Shown: positions 21,926 through 29,986 of the stretch, in pieces | How positions within the stretch are numbered: position 1 is the first letter of the stretch | How the letters are laid out: every line of letters begins with the position of its first letter | Assembly: GCF_007097395.1 (NCBI RefSeq) | Contig: NZ_VKDC01000018.1 | Location: 174,076 to 238,075, forward strand | Source of the DNA: Fulvivirga sp. M361 | GTDB lineage: Bacteria; Bacteroidota; Bacteroidia; Cytophagales; Cyclobacteriaceae | Direction of reading: 5' to 3' | Length of the DNA stretch: 64,000 bases | Program-made: the position numbers and the translations under genes | The notes under the pieces: generated by a model | What the model was told of the DNA's origin: nothing | Database searches by the model: none | The model's input: the letters and a program-made list of their open reading frames with translations, nothing else

Positions 21926-22345
21926 TTTAGGTGAGTCTATTTTCTATAATCATCAAGCGAAATTTTCGTGCCATGATTATAAATCATTGATTTTCAATTA
22001 TTTGTATTTAATTTTAGCAATCTATTTCGTTCTATTTTGACACACTTTGAGATAAGCGTTTGTCGCATTTTGACACATCTTATCGAAATTGAACGGTGCC
22101 GGGGCCTTTGACCGGTTACTGATATACAAACAGGAAAAAATAGTAAGATCGGATAACCAAATCATAAAAGGAAAGACAGGCAATAGGACCAGGGGAAAAT
22201 CCCCAAGGGACCAAACCGGGTAAGTATATTAACCTCCGGGCGGAATACCTGAGGTATTAAAGGACGTAAAACATGCAACAAAAGCCTGTTGCTTCTTTAA
22301 AAACTGTGATTTTGATCCGGATCACTTCGCCGGCTCAGATAAAGT
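21926..22345. other. Intergenic stretch upstream of the permease gene
   Basis: No gene is seen in these 420 bases. The stretch separates the permease gene from the 3' end of the sulfur operon, which runs on the same strand. It contains paired ATTTTGACACA repeats (22034-22077). Confidence 0.5.
22034..22077. promoter_or_regulatory. Two direct ATTTTGACACA repeats upstream of the permease gene
   Basis: The 11-base sequence occurs identically at 22034-22044 and 22067-22077, 33 bases apart (about three helical turns). GATAAG (22051-22056) and CTTATC (22079-22084) form an inverted pair around the second copy. The site lies about 110-150 bases upstream of the minus-strand permease start, which suits binding by an activator that acts from a distance. 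Confidence 0.4.
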
Positions 22346-22756
22346 TCAATCTTCTTCTAATAACTCCATCACCAGCAGGTTTTGATATCCCAGCTGAGAG
22401 AGCAACATCCAGGTCTCATGAGCATGAATGGGATCATGTGCTAAAAATACCTTTGGAACTGCCGAGGCAAAAAGCATTTTGAACTCGTCATCCAATATAT
22501 TTGAAACAGGAATATTCAGTGCTCCATCCTTGTGAGCAATGATAAAGGCTTTTGGCTTCCGCAGGTCAATCAATCTATACTCAGGCATTTTTGCTAACTC
22601 CGAGGGTAGAATGACATAGTCCGTGGTAGTAGCCAACCGGTGCATCTCCTGTGCGCTATGCTTAAAACTGCTCTTTTCAACCCCGCTTGTTACTATGATA
22701 AGCAAAGCAAAAAAGGCGACCATGATAATGCCTAATGTAAGTATTGTAGATCTCAT
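22346..22756 (-). CDS. Exported or membrane-anchored rhodanese-fold protein without catalytic cysteine
   Basis: The 136-residue protein has an N-terminal hydrophobic anchor (about residues 5-24) and one rhodanese-like domain (about 45-133): ILPSELAKMPEYRLIDLRKPKAFIIAHKDGALNIPVSNIL is the usual first half. Where active rhodaneses carry the Cys loop, this protein reads VFLAHDPIHAHE and has no Cys at all. It therefore cannot form a persulfide at that site and may bind or scaffold instead. It is the last gene of the seven-gene minus-strand sulfur operon, 21 bases after the preceding rhodanese-like gene, with which it shares the fold, export and missing Cys. Confidence 0.75.
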   Translation of the reverse strand: MRSTILTLGIIMVAFFALLIIVTSGVEKSSFKHSAQEMHRLATTTDYVILPSELAKMPEYRLIDLRKPKAFIIAHKDGALNIPVSNILDDEFKMLFASAVPKVFLAHDPIHAHETWMLLSQLGYQNLLVMELLEED

Positions 22757-22777
22757 TGCTTTTTGTTTTATAATGTA

Positions 22778-23389
22778 TCAACTACATCCACCTTCTACCT
22801 TCTTCTTTTTCTTTCTTTTTATGGGTGACAATGGCTTGAACAGATCGGTCGGTGGCAACGCCCTGGCGCCTGTAAAATACTGACTGGCTGCGGCCCGCCG
22901 TTGATAAAGGTCGAAAGCCTCCTTTGGGGCCGTGCTTTCGGGATATTTAGGATCCAAAATACTGGATTTCCATTCCGTAAGGCCCCCTTTCAGCAGGTAA
23001 TTGTTTTGGTAGCCCAGCTGTGTAGTGATCATCCAGAGTTGAGCGGCAGTATGATCGTCATCACTGTAAAGTATGTTCTTCATTACCCCCTGGTCAAACA
23101 GGTAAGCAAAGTTATCAGTGAAAATACTGTCAAAAGGCACATTGATAGCTCCTCTGATAGGTTCTTTAAAATCAGCTGCAGGCCTGATATCGATAAGCTG
23201 AATGGATGGGTCTCCGCTGATCAACAGGTGTGCCAGCTCATCCACAGAAAAATAGTTAGCATCTAAAAGCATTTCCTGCAGCACTTGCCGCTCGTTAAGC
23301 ATGACGGAATCATTTTCTTTCCCCGGTAGCATAGCGGCTACTGTGCCCAACGCCAAAATGATGGTTGAAAGGGTTAGTCTTGTGTTCAT
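22778..23389 (-). CDS. Exported rhodanese-fold protein lacking the active-site Cys but ending in a Lys-rich tail with Gly-Gly-Cys-Ser
   Basis: The 203-residue protein has a signal peptide or anchor (about 1-21) and a rhodanese-like domain (about 47-146; YFSVDELAHLLISGDPSIQLIDIRP, GAINVPFDSIF, QLGYQNNYLLKGGLTEWK). The catalytic loop reads YSDDDH (108-113), with Asp where Cys should be. The only cysteine is the penultimate residue, in a tail of consecutive lysines followed by VEGGCS. A terminal Gly-Gly-Cys on a flexible basic tail recalls the SoxY carrier arm (GGCGG), although the folds are unrelated. Within a sulfur operon this suggests a covalent sulfur carrier. That function is inference; loss of the normal active site is seen directly. 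Confidence 0.78.
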   Translation of the reverse strand: MNTRLTLSTIILALGTVAAMLPGKENDSVMLNERQVLQEMLLDANYFSVDELAHLLISGDPSIQLIDIRPAADFKEPIRGAINVPFDSIFTDNFAYLFDQGVMKNILYSDDDHTAAQLWMITTQLGYQNNYLLKGGLTEWKSSILDPKYPESTAPKEAFDLYQRRAAASQYFTGARALPPTDLFKPLSPIKRKKKKKVEGGCS

Positions 23390-23401
23390 TAGGCTGTTTA
23401 T

Positions 23402-24004
23402 TTAAATGTCCTTAGTAATATCTGGTCTCTGAAATCGTTTTTCCGCCCATTCGCCCACCCAGAACATGAGCACGGCAGCTCCAATGATCGCCAACACGAG
23501 CAGGCCGTCGGAAATACCGATCACTTCGGAAAGCTTTATTCCTCCGAGGTAACTTTTCATGTAGATCCCTTCCCAAAGAGAGTAGGTCTCTCCAAACAAT
23601 AGAATCCCCAGCAAACTACCTCCAAGAAAGGCCATGGCATCCAGCTTACCGATAGCAGCAGCACAGATACCTGTTCCGGGACAAAAGCCTCCTACAATAA
23701 ATCCCACTCCCATAATTACTCCACCGATGATCGCTGACTCAATATAGTACTCGTTAACATACACAATGCTCAGGTCTATCATTCTAAAGTGGTTAAGAAA
23801 AACCAGCCCCAGCATAGCGGTGATGGCAGCGGTAAAGAACACTTTTAACACTACGGTATCGTAGCCATAAAACATGCCTGCCAGCTTGCGGCTGGAGGAA
23901 AACCCGGCCTGCTCCAGCGCAAACCCGAAGCCTATCCCTATCAGAAAAGCGATCAGATAATTGAGCTCAGTAGAAATATCGTTGATTGGTATGATCGGTC
24001 CCAT
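23402..24004 (-). CDS. YeeE/YedE-family sulfur (thiosulfate-type) transporter, half-size
   Basis: The 200-residue polytopic membrane protein carries the family signature GFALEQAGFSSSRKLAGMFYG near the N-terminus and VGGFCPGTGICAAAIGKLDAMAFLGGSLLG, where the Cys residues are the conserved sulfur-relay positions of the TsuA/YeeE family. Characterised TsuA proteins are about twice this length and pseudo-symmetric. Here the two halves appear as separate, adjacent genes (three bases apart), so a heterodimer is likely. The probable role is movement of thiosulfate or another sulfur species across the inner membrane, in step with the Psr-type enzyme encoded upstream. Confidence 0.82.
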   Translation of the reverse strand: MGPIIPINDISTELNYLIAFLIGIGFGFALEQAGFSSSRKLAGMFYGYDTVVLKVFFTAAITAMLGLVFLNHFRMIDLSIVYVNEYYIESAIIGGVIMGVGFIVGGFCPGTGICAAAIGKLDAMAFLGGSLLGILLFGETYSLWEGIYMKSYLGGIKLSEVIGISDGLLVLAIIGAAVLMFWVGEWAEKRFQRPDITKDI

Positions 24005-24007
24005 AGT

Positions 24008-24541
24008 TTAAATCCAGTTTTTTCTAAAGAAGTAGGCAAATAAAAAGGCGGTGCCGAAAATGGCCATCATTGTCACAAAACCCGCCAGCGACAGAGTAGC
24101 CATACCACTAAGTGCCGCTCCACTGGTACATCCCCGGCCAAACTGCGAGCCAAAACCAAAAAGCACACCTCCTGCGATGGCCAGCATGATACGCTTTCTT
24201 GAAGTAATATTGGGAGAGTGCTCTGTTTTCCAGGTAAGTCTCCCGGCGAGAGCTCCGGATAAAAACCCACCTACCAAAACACCCAGCACCTGGAAAACCA
24301 ACCAGCTGTTCAACGGGTTCTTTCCATCAGCAATATATTTACTGTAAAACCCGGAAGTCCCGGCGTGATCCTGCGCCACCACATCTACAGCGCTTACCAC
24401 CACACTCTTCATCGCTCCACTGGCGCCGAGTCCTCTGCCTGTGAGGTAAAAGGACAATAGCAGGACCGTACCCAGAAGTATCCCCGCTACATAAGGGTTC
24501 ATGTACTTCGTAGTACCTGTAATATAATTATGATGTGACAT
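24008..24541 (-). CDS. YeeE/YedE-family sulfur transporter, half-size partner
   Basis: The protein of 177 residues has several hydrophobic helices. It shows FGFGSQFGRGCTSGAALSGMATLSLAGF, the counterpart of the Cys-bearing GRGCTSG motif in the YeeE/YedE family, and an N-terminal half with GLGASGAMKS. It is paired with the gene at 23402 and reads like the complementary half of a full-length transporter. It follows the membrane-anchor gene of the molybdoenzyme after 113 bases, so an internal promoter is possible, although all seven genes share the minus strand. Confidence 0.82.
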   Translation of the reverse strand: MSHHNYITGTTKYMNPYVAGILLGTVLLLSFYLTGRGLGASGAMKSVVVSAVDVVAQDHAGTSGFYSKYIADGKNPLNSWLVFQVLGVLVGGFLSGALAGRLTWKTEHSPNITSRKRIMLAIAGGVLFGFGSQFGRGCTSGAALSGMATLSLAGFVTMMAIFGTAFLFAYFFRKNWI

Positions 24542-24654
24542 CGTTTTTTAGTTGTTTAACGTTCTCTTTTCATGACTTCTCTGTTCTGTATATTCATAGA
24601 CCGCTGAACCTGAAGGTCACGCGACTATTTCAGGCGGTCGGCCCTGTTACGTAC

Positions 24655-25596
24655 TCAATACAAATACCGGCTCGCCTGGCCGGCTTCTACTATTATAAAT
24701 CTTAGCATGATGTTACCGATAAGGATCAGTATTGCAGGAATATAAACCGGTATGCGCTGCCCCCGAAGTTCGAGTAATTCAAGTATCGCCGGAACGATCA
24801 TCCCCAAAAAGACTACAAAGATCCAGAAGGGTAAGGTGTACCGACCTCCAAGAAACATGGCAGCAGCCTCCTGTTGTACTTCTGTACTGGCCAGGAACCC
24901 CATGAACATATGAACAATGAAAAAAAGCTCTGCCGCAATGATCACAATGTCGATCTGGCTAAAGAGTTTTCGTTCTATCTTGTTTTTAGCAAATACAATG
25001 ATCAAAGCCGCTCCTGCTGACAACCCACTGGCCAGGAAGAGGGGACCAAGAATAGAAGTATTCCACAAGGGCCTGGCATTGAAGGCTGATAATAATATCC
25101 CTGTATAAATACCCAGGATCACAGAATAAAACACCATGATCCATGCCATTGTCCTTCTGTGTTTTACAAGGAAAGCCTCCAACTGATAAATCCATCTTTT
25201 CTTCCAATCTATTTTGGGAAATACCTCACGGACATAGGTAAAGCTCCAGATGATGGATAACGGCGTAACCACCATTAACGTCCACGCCCCCCAGGACATA
25301 GGAGACTCCATACGGATATGGGTGTAGAGCCTCCAGAAATACATTTTATGGTTCAGGTCCATAAACAATGCTACTAAACCTGTAATCAATAGAAAAGGGG
25401 TAAGCAATGGGGCTATTTTAATCGTAGCAGGGTAAACACGCTCCTTACCCCGGAGATAATAAAAAGAGGCAAAAAAAAGTATGCCTGCTGCTACCCCTCC
25501 TACAAAGAGGTAAAAAGGTATTTCCCAGCCCCATATGTGCAGCATAGGGTCTACTTTGTAATTCATTCGGCCGCTAATGATCAATTCTTCTTCCAT
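24655..25596 (-). CDS. psrC: NrfD/PsrC-family membrane anchor of the molybdoenzyme
   Basis: The 313-residue polytopic protein has about eight hydrophobic helices. The N-terminal WGWEIPFYLFVGGVAAGILFFASFYYLRG is the typical NrfD/PsrC quinone-site opening. The length suits PsrC-type anchors. It would exchange electrons between the quinone pool and the ferredoxin subunit. The gene starts seven bases after that of the iron-sulfur subunit and follows the A-B-C order of polysulfide/thiosulfate reductases. The symbol is given by family and order, and the direction of catalysis is not shown by the sequence. Confidence 0.85.
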   Translation of the reverse strand: MEEELIISGRMNYKVDPMLHIWGWEIPFYLFVGGVAAGILFFASFYYLRGKERVYPATIKIAPLLTPFLLITGLVALFMDLNHKMYFWRLYTHIRMESPMSWGAWTLMVVTPLSIIWSFTYVREVFPKIDWKKRWIYQLEAFLVKHRRTMAWIMVFYSVILGIYTGILLSAFNARPLWNTSILGPLFLASGLSAGAALIIVFAKNKIERKLFSQIDIVIIAAELFFIVHMFMGFLASTEVQQEAAAMFLGGRYTLPFWIFVVFLGMIVPAILELLELRGQRIPVYIPAILILIGNIMLRFIIVEAGQASRYLY

Positions 25597-25603
25597 TGTA
25601 ATA

Positions 25604-26137
25604 TCAAATTAGAAAGTACAGTTGAGGGTCAGTGCCTGCTTCGGTTTTCAGGCGTTTGTATTTGCGTATCGCAATTTTTTTGGACACTTCGCTATTAGGA
25701 TCGTCCAGGTCACCAAAATAAAGGCATTGAGTAGGGCAAACACTGACACAGGCAGGTTGCTCACCTTTGCGCACCTTGTGGATACAAAATGTACATTTAT
25801 CCACATATCCTTCAGGATGCGGGTACCTTGCATCATAGGGACATGAGGCAATACAAGCACCACAGCCAATACATTGTTCATGTGTAACCAACACTACGCC
25901 GCCTTCCTCTATGTGGCTGGCACCCGTAGGGCAGCACCTTACACAGGGTGGGTTGGCGCAATGGTGGCATCTTTCAGAACGAAATTCCATTTCCAGGTTA
26001 GGATATGTACCATTGGTACTTTCCACCACCCATTCACGACAATAGCCCACGGGTACATTGTTTTCAAGCTGGCAAGCGATCACACAGTCACTGCAGCCTA
26101 CGCATTTTTTGGTGTCTATGGCCATAGCATATCTCAT
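25604..26137 (-). CDS. psrB: Four-cluster [4Fe-4S] ferredoxin subunit (PsrB/PhsB type)
   Basis: The protein is 177 residues without a signal peptide, as usual for subunits carried across with a Tat-exported partner. Four Cys clusters are visible: CVGCSDCVIACQ, CHHCANPPCVRCCPTGA, CIGCGACIASCPYDAR and CTFCIHKVRKGEQPACVSVCP. This is the standard DMSO-reductase-family electron-transfer subunit. The gene overlaps the catalytic subunit gene by four bases (ATGA), which implies translational coupling. It passes electrons between the NrfD-type anchor and the molybdenum subunit. Confidence 0.92.
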   Translation of the reverse strand: MRYAMAIDTKKCVGCSDCVIACQLENNVPVGYCREWVVESTNGTYPNLEMEFRSERCHHCANPPCVRCCPTGASHIEEGGVVLVTHEQCIGCGACIASCPYDARYPHPEGYVDKCTFCIHKVRKGEQPACVSVCPTQCLYFGDLDDPNSEVSKKIAIRKYKRLKTEAGTDPQLYFLI

Positions 26138-28374
26138 GATGTCACCTCCTTTTCATTCGGTTTTTCCAAAAGGATGGTCACAAAATTGGATCGCATCCCC
26201 GTACCCCCCATGACAGGGTCTACTTTAACATTACTTATCATCTGTGTATCACTGGCTCCTTTTCCGAAGGCCCGGGTGAGTTTTTTTGCGCCATGCCCAA
26301 AGCCATGCACCATGTAAACGGAATCCCACCGGATGCGCTCTGTAAACCTTACTTTAATAGAAAAGTCAGACACAATTCCATCCTGGTTTTTCAGCCAGAC
26401 GTACTGCCCGTTCTTTAACTCCCATTGTTTTGCTACACGTGGATTGACCCAAAGATCATTTTCAGGCATAATGTCCGTAAGATTGGGATTGTTGGCAGTA
26501 CGACTAAAGGTATGAACAGGAGAACGGCCATAGTTCAGCCGGTAAAATCCTGCCGGGGGCTGCTCGTGTTCCGTATATTGAGGCAGAGGATCAAAGCCTG
26601 CAGCAGCCATTTCAGTGGAATATAGTTCTATCTTACCGGTATTGGTATTGAATTCATATTCCTGGCTATCTGCAAAGTATAAGTCATCATATTCTCGTTT
26701 GAATTTTTTTACACCTGTTTTTTTCATTTCTTCCAGGGAGCTACCCACCTGTTTCAGTTGCCAGTCCAGCACTTCTTCAATATTCTTGTAAGGAAAATAT
26801 TTCTCCAGTCCCATCTCTGTGCCTAGTTGTTTGGCGATCCACCAACCGGGTTTCGAATTATATTTTGGCTTTACGGCAGGCATGCGTAGCGATAGGACCG
26901 GTTCACGGTGTGGGGAGTTCCTGATGGCGTCATATCTTTCCAGGTAAGTACATTCCGGGAGCACCACATCAGCATACCCCGTGATCTCCATAGGCATGGT
27001 GTCAATAACTACCAGCATTTCCAGTGCTTCAATGGCCTTGAGAGTGGCCTCCTGATCGGGGAGGGTATGAATGAGATTAGTTCCGTTCACAATCCAGCCT
27101 TTGATGTTGCAATCACGCTCCGGAGAAGGGGTGGTCATTTCACAGATACCATTAGAGATCACCTCTGTGGCCAGGCTATATTTTCCGTCAAGCGCATCAA
27201 GGTAGGACTTTTTTGACTTTGGATAAGGTGGGTGGGGAAAGTCCGGTATACTGATCCTTTCCGGGTTATAGAAACCACCTCGTCTTCCCCACGACCCAAG
27301 CAACGCGTTCAGGATCGCTACGGCCCGTAGTCGCTGAGTATCATCACCATACCAGGTCACATGCCGGCCCGGATGCACTATCACGGCAGGAGATGCATTG
27401 GCCATTTCCCTGGCAGTGTCACGGATCGCTTTCGGCTCAATGGTGGTAATGCCATAGGCCCATTCGGGGGTAAAAGGCTGAACATGGGCTTTTAACTGAT
27501 CAAAACCATAGGTGTTTTTTTCCACATACTCTTTATCATACCAACCTTCGCTGATCAACACGTTCATCCATGCCAGCAATAAAGCCATGTCAGTCGCCGG
27601 CTTGATCGGTAACCAATGTTTGGATTTGCTGGCGGCGGTAGAAAAACGCGGATCAACAGTGATAATGGTAGCTCCCTTATCTATAGCCTGAGACATTTCC
27701 TGTACTTGCCCGTTATGCATATTTTCTCCCAGATGGGATCCAATCAGGACCAGGCATTTGGTATCCCGTATATCGGTACGTTCAGGCGAAAGCACCCCTT
27801 CTCCGTAAGTGGCGTAAAAGGCAACTTCCCTCGGTCCCCTGCATTGTGCAAAAGAGGGTGCAGTGATATGTGGCGATCCGTAGGCTTTTAATAAGTGACC
27901 CAAAAATTTACCCCCTGAGCCATGCGTGAAGAGCGCAACACATTCCGGGCCATGCTTTTCGGCGATGGTTCTCATCTTATCGCCAATTACCCTGAAAGCT
28001 TCCGGCCAGGTGGCCTTTCTAAAGATTTGCTTCCCGTTCTCCTCCACCCGGATCAACGGGTGTTTCAACCGGTCTTTATCATAGTACATGCCTACACCTC
28101 CGGTTCCTCTGGGACAAAGTCGTCCGTTGCAATGAGGGTCATCATTGTGCCCTTCTACTTTCCAGATATCGCCGTCGTCATTTTTAGTTACCCATCCGGC
28201 GCATTTCCAAAAGCATACTTCGCAGTAGGTGGGGGTGCGAATGGCTTGCAGTGCAGATGGCGAAACCTTATTGAGAGCACTGCCGGAAACCCAGTCAAAG
28301 GTAGCTCCGGCCAGGGTGGCCGTTCCCAGCGCAGCACCTGATATTTTTATAAAATTCCGTCGCGTAGTCTTCAT
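26134..28374 (-). CDS. psrA: Molybdopterin oxidoreductase catalytic subunit, polysulfide/thiosulfate reductase (PsrA/PhsA) type, Tat-exported
   Basis: The 746-residue protein begins with a twin-arginine leader (TTRRNFIK, then a hydrophobic stretch). An N-terminal [4Fe-4S] site is formed by C51, C54, C58 and C87. The likely molybdenum ligand is C178 in PSFAQCRGPREVA, matching the Cys ligand of PsrA/PhsA rather than Ser or Asp. The C-terminal molydopterin-dinucleotide-binding domain starts near residue 610 (YRLNYGRSPVHTFSRTANNPN). The length fits PsrA (about 760) and is shorter than tetrathionate reductase or sulfite-oxidising SoeA. The enzyme should act in the periplasm on polysulfide, thiosulfate or a related compound. 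Oxidation instead of reduction remains possible, since the associated genes are sulfur importers and rhodanese-fold proteins. First gene of the operon. Confidence 0.88.
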   Translation of the reverse strand: MKTTRRNFIKISGAALGTATLAGATFDWVSGSALNKVSPSALQAIRTPTYCEVCFWKCAGWVTKNDDGDIWKVEGHNDDPHCNGRLCPRGTGGVGMYYDKDRLKHPLIRVEENGKQIFRKATWPEAFRVIGDKMRTIAEKHGPECVALFTHGSGGKFLGHLLKAYGSPHITAPSFAQCRGPREVAFYATYGEGVLSPERTDIRDTKCLVLIGSHLGENMHNGQVQEMSQAIDKGATIITVDPRFSTAASKSKHWLPIKPATDMALLLAWMNVLISEGWYDKEYVEKNTYGFDQLKAHVQPFTPEWAYGITTIEPKAIRDTAREMANASPAVIVHPGRHVTWYGDDTQRLRAVAILNALLGSWGRRGGFYNPERISIPDFPHPPYPKSKKSYLDALDGKYSLATEVISNGICEMTTPSPERDCNIKGWIVNGTNLIHTLPDQEATLKAIEALEMLVVIDTMPMEITGYADVVLPECTYLERYDAIRNSPHREPVLSLRMPAVKPKYNSKPGWWIAKQLGTEMGLEKYFPYKNIEEVLDWQLKQVGSSLEEMKKTGVKKFKREYDDLYFADSQEYEFNTNTGKIELYSTEMAAAGFDPLPQYTEHEQPPAGFYRLNYGRSPVHTFSRTANNPNLTDIMPENDLWVNPRVAKQWELKNGQYVWLKNQDGIVSDFSIKVRFTERIRWDSVYMVHGFGHGAKKLTRAFGKGASDTQMISNVKVDPVMGGTGMRSNFVTILLEKPNEKEVTS

Positions 28375-28484
28375 TGCTTGATGACGTTTTTATTATTTGT
28401 TGTCACCGAAGGTATATACAGGCAAGCCGCACACGTATGATTGTAATCAGACTTTTATATGATTTTCTCTCAAAATGGGGGTTA

Positions 28485-28500
28485 TGTAACTTTAGTCACA
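28485..28500 (-). promoter_or_regulatory. CRP/FNR-like dyad upstream of the sulfur operon
   Basis: Read on the minus strand the site is TGTGACTAAAGTTACA, a 6-4-6 dyad with one mismatch that fits the TGTGA-N6-TCACA type of CRP/FNR-family sites. It lies about 110 bases upstream of the psrA start. Control by an oxygen- or redox-sensing CRP/FNR regulator would suit a respiratory molybdoenzyme. Confidence 0.35.
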
Positions 28501-28666
28501 AAGTTGACGCTGACTTTAGGATGGGTCTTCAACCTATGAGGAATCAAACATTGCTCATAATCCGGGAAAACGTCTTGGTGTTATATTAGATATAGCCTCG
28601 GGTTGAAAACCGGATACTAACCTCATCTGCAACTTATCAGCACCCGATCATTACCGGCAACCATCC

Positions 28667-29986
28667 TTATTTTCTCTGATTCAGATCAAACAGGTCGGAT
28701 TTTATTCTTTCCATACGACTGGCTTCCACTTTTACTTGTTTCATATGGCCATAATTGGTGGCAAAATAGAGGATCGGATTGTATAGGTTGCCGGTGAGTC
28801 GTTTGAGGACCGAACGCTTCTTGTAGAATCTTTTTCGGGCGTTGATCTTACCCATTTGGAGTTCGTAGGGAGTCATGTTGGTGGGTTTGAATACGACAGT
28901 GTTGTGATCATAATATCTCCAGTCCGTCGTCGTCAGACGATTTTCCCGCTTCATTTTATCATAGATCCTTGTGCCGGGATAGGGGGTTAGGACATTGAAT
29001 GAAACGGTGCTGATTTTATTCTTGATCAGAAAGTCGACGGTCTCGTCAAATATTTCTTTTTTGTCATTGTCAAACCCAAAAACCATGGACGCATGGATGA
29101 GAATGCGCATTTTCTTGATTTTTGCGAAGGCTTTTTCCATGTCTTCGATTTCATTGAAAGCCTTTCGCATGGTTTTGAGCTGCTCTTCGGATACGGACTC
29201 CACACCAAAAAATAGTGCCTTGCATCCACTATCCGCTGCCAGCTGCATGAGTTCTTCGTCTTTTACCAGTAGGGATACCGATGCCTGACCCACCCAGGAT
29301 ATGTTTAGCGGTTTGAGCGCTTTGAATAGTTCTTTTGCATATTTCGGTCGTCCGATGATGTTGTCATCGAGAAACATGAAGTTTTTGGCGCCTGATTCTT
29401 TGATGTCCCTGACTACATTATCAATGGCTACATGCCTGATTTTTTTACCAAATAGATCCGTGACACAGCAAAAGTCACAGTCATAAGGACAGCCTCTGGT
29501 AGTCATGATCGGCAAGAGTTTGAATAGCCGCTTCTTTAGAATTTTACTAAAGTCTTTTGGGATATATTTCTGCAGATCAGGTATGGGGTCATGATACTTA
29601 TCTTTCAGCTTTCCGTTCTGCATATCCAGGAGTAAGGATTCCCAGACACCTTCCGCTTCACCTATCACTACACTATCGGCATGCTGTAACGCCTCGTCCG
29701 GCAGAATGGTGGGATGGACCCCACCAAGTACTACGGTCTTCCCTCGCTTTTTGAATTCCTGACATAACTCGTAGGCTCTGGGGGCATTGGCAGTCATACA
29801 GCTGATACCGACCAGATCACAATCATACCCCAGGTCTACATCTTCCGCTTCCTCTTCAATGATCTCTACGGTATGCTCCTTGGGTGTCAGGCCCTCCAAT
29901 ATGTAGAGCGCCAGTTGGGGCATCATCAGCCCTTTATTGGTTCTCTTTTCTGCATCGATGGTAGGTGAGATAAGGAGGATTTTCAT
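28667..29986 (-). CDS. B12-binding-domain radical SAM protein
   Basis: The 439-residue protein has an N-terminal cobalamin-binding-like Rossmann domain (about 1-140; LISPTIDAEKRTNKGLMMPQLALYILEGL, CDLVGISCMTAN, VVLGGVHPTILPDEAL). A radical SAM domain follows, with the CPYDCDFC cluster motif (CxxxCxxC) in TTRGCPYDCDFCCV. The mid-region MVFGFDNDKKEIFDETVDFLIKNKISTVSFNVLTPYPGTRIYDKM is typical of the B12-type methyltransferase/Elp3-like group. The C-terminal 70 residues are basic. The substrate cannot be deduced: members act on lipids, hopanoids, cofactors and secondary metabolites. It is flanked by non-coding regions, so it stands alone. Confidence 0.85.
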   Translation of the reverse strand: MKILLISPTIDAEKRTNKGLMMPQLALYILEGLTPKEHTVEIIEEEAEDVDLGYDCDLVGISCMTANAPRAYELCQEFKKRGKTVVLGGVHPTILPDEALQHADSVVIGEAEGVWESLLLDMQNGKLKDKYHDPIPDLQKYIPKDFSKILKKRLFKLLPIMTTRGCPYDCDFCCVTDLFGKKIRHVAIDNVVRDIKESGAKNFMFLDDNIIGRPKYAKELFKALKPLNISWVGQASVSLLVKDEELMQLAADSGCKALFFGVESVSEEQLKTMRKAFNEIEDMEKAFAKIKKMRILIHASMVFGFDNDKKEIFDETVDFLIKNKISTVSFNVLTPYPGTRIYDKMKRENRLTTTDWRYYDHNTVVFKPTNMTPYELQMGKINARKRFYKKRSVLKRLTGNLYNPILYFATNYGHMKQVKVEASRMERIKSDLFDLNQRK

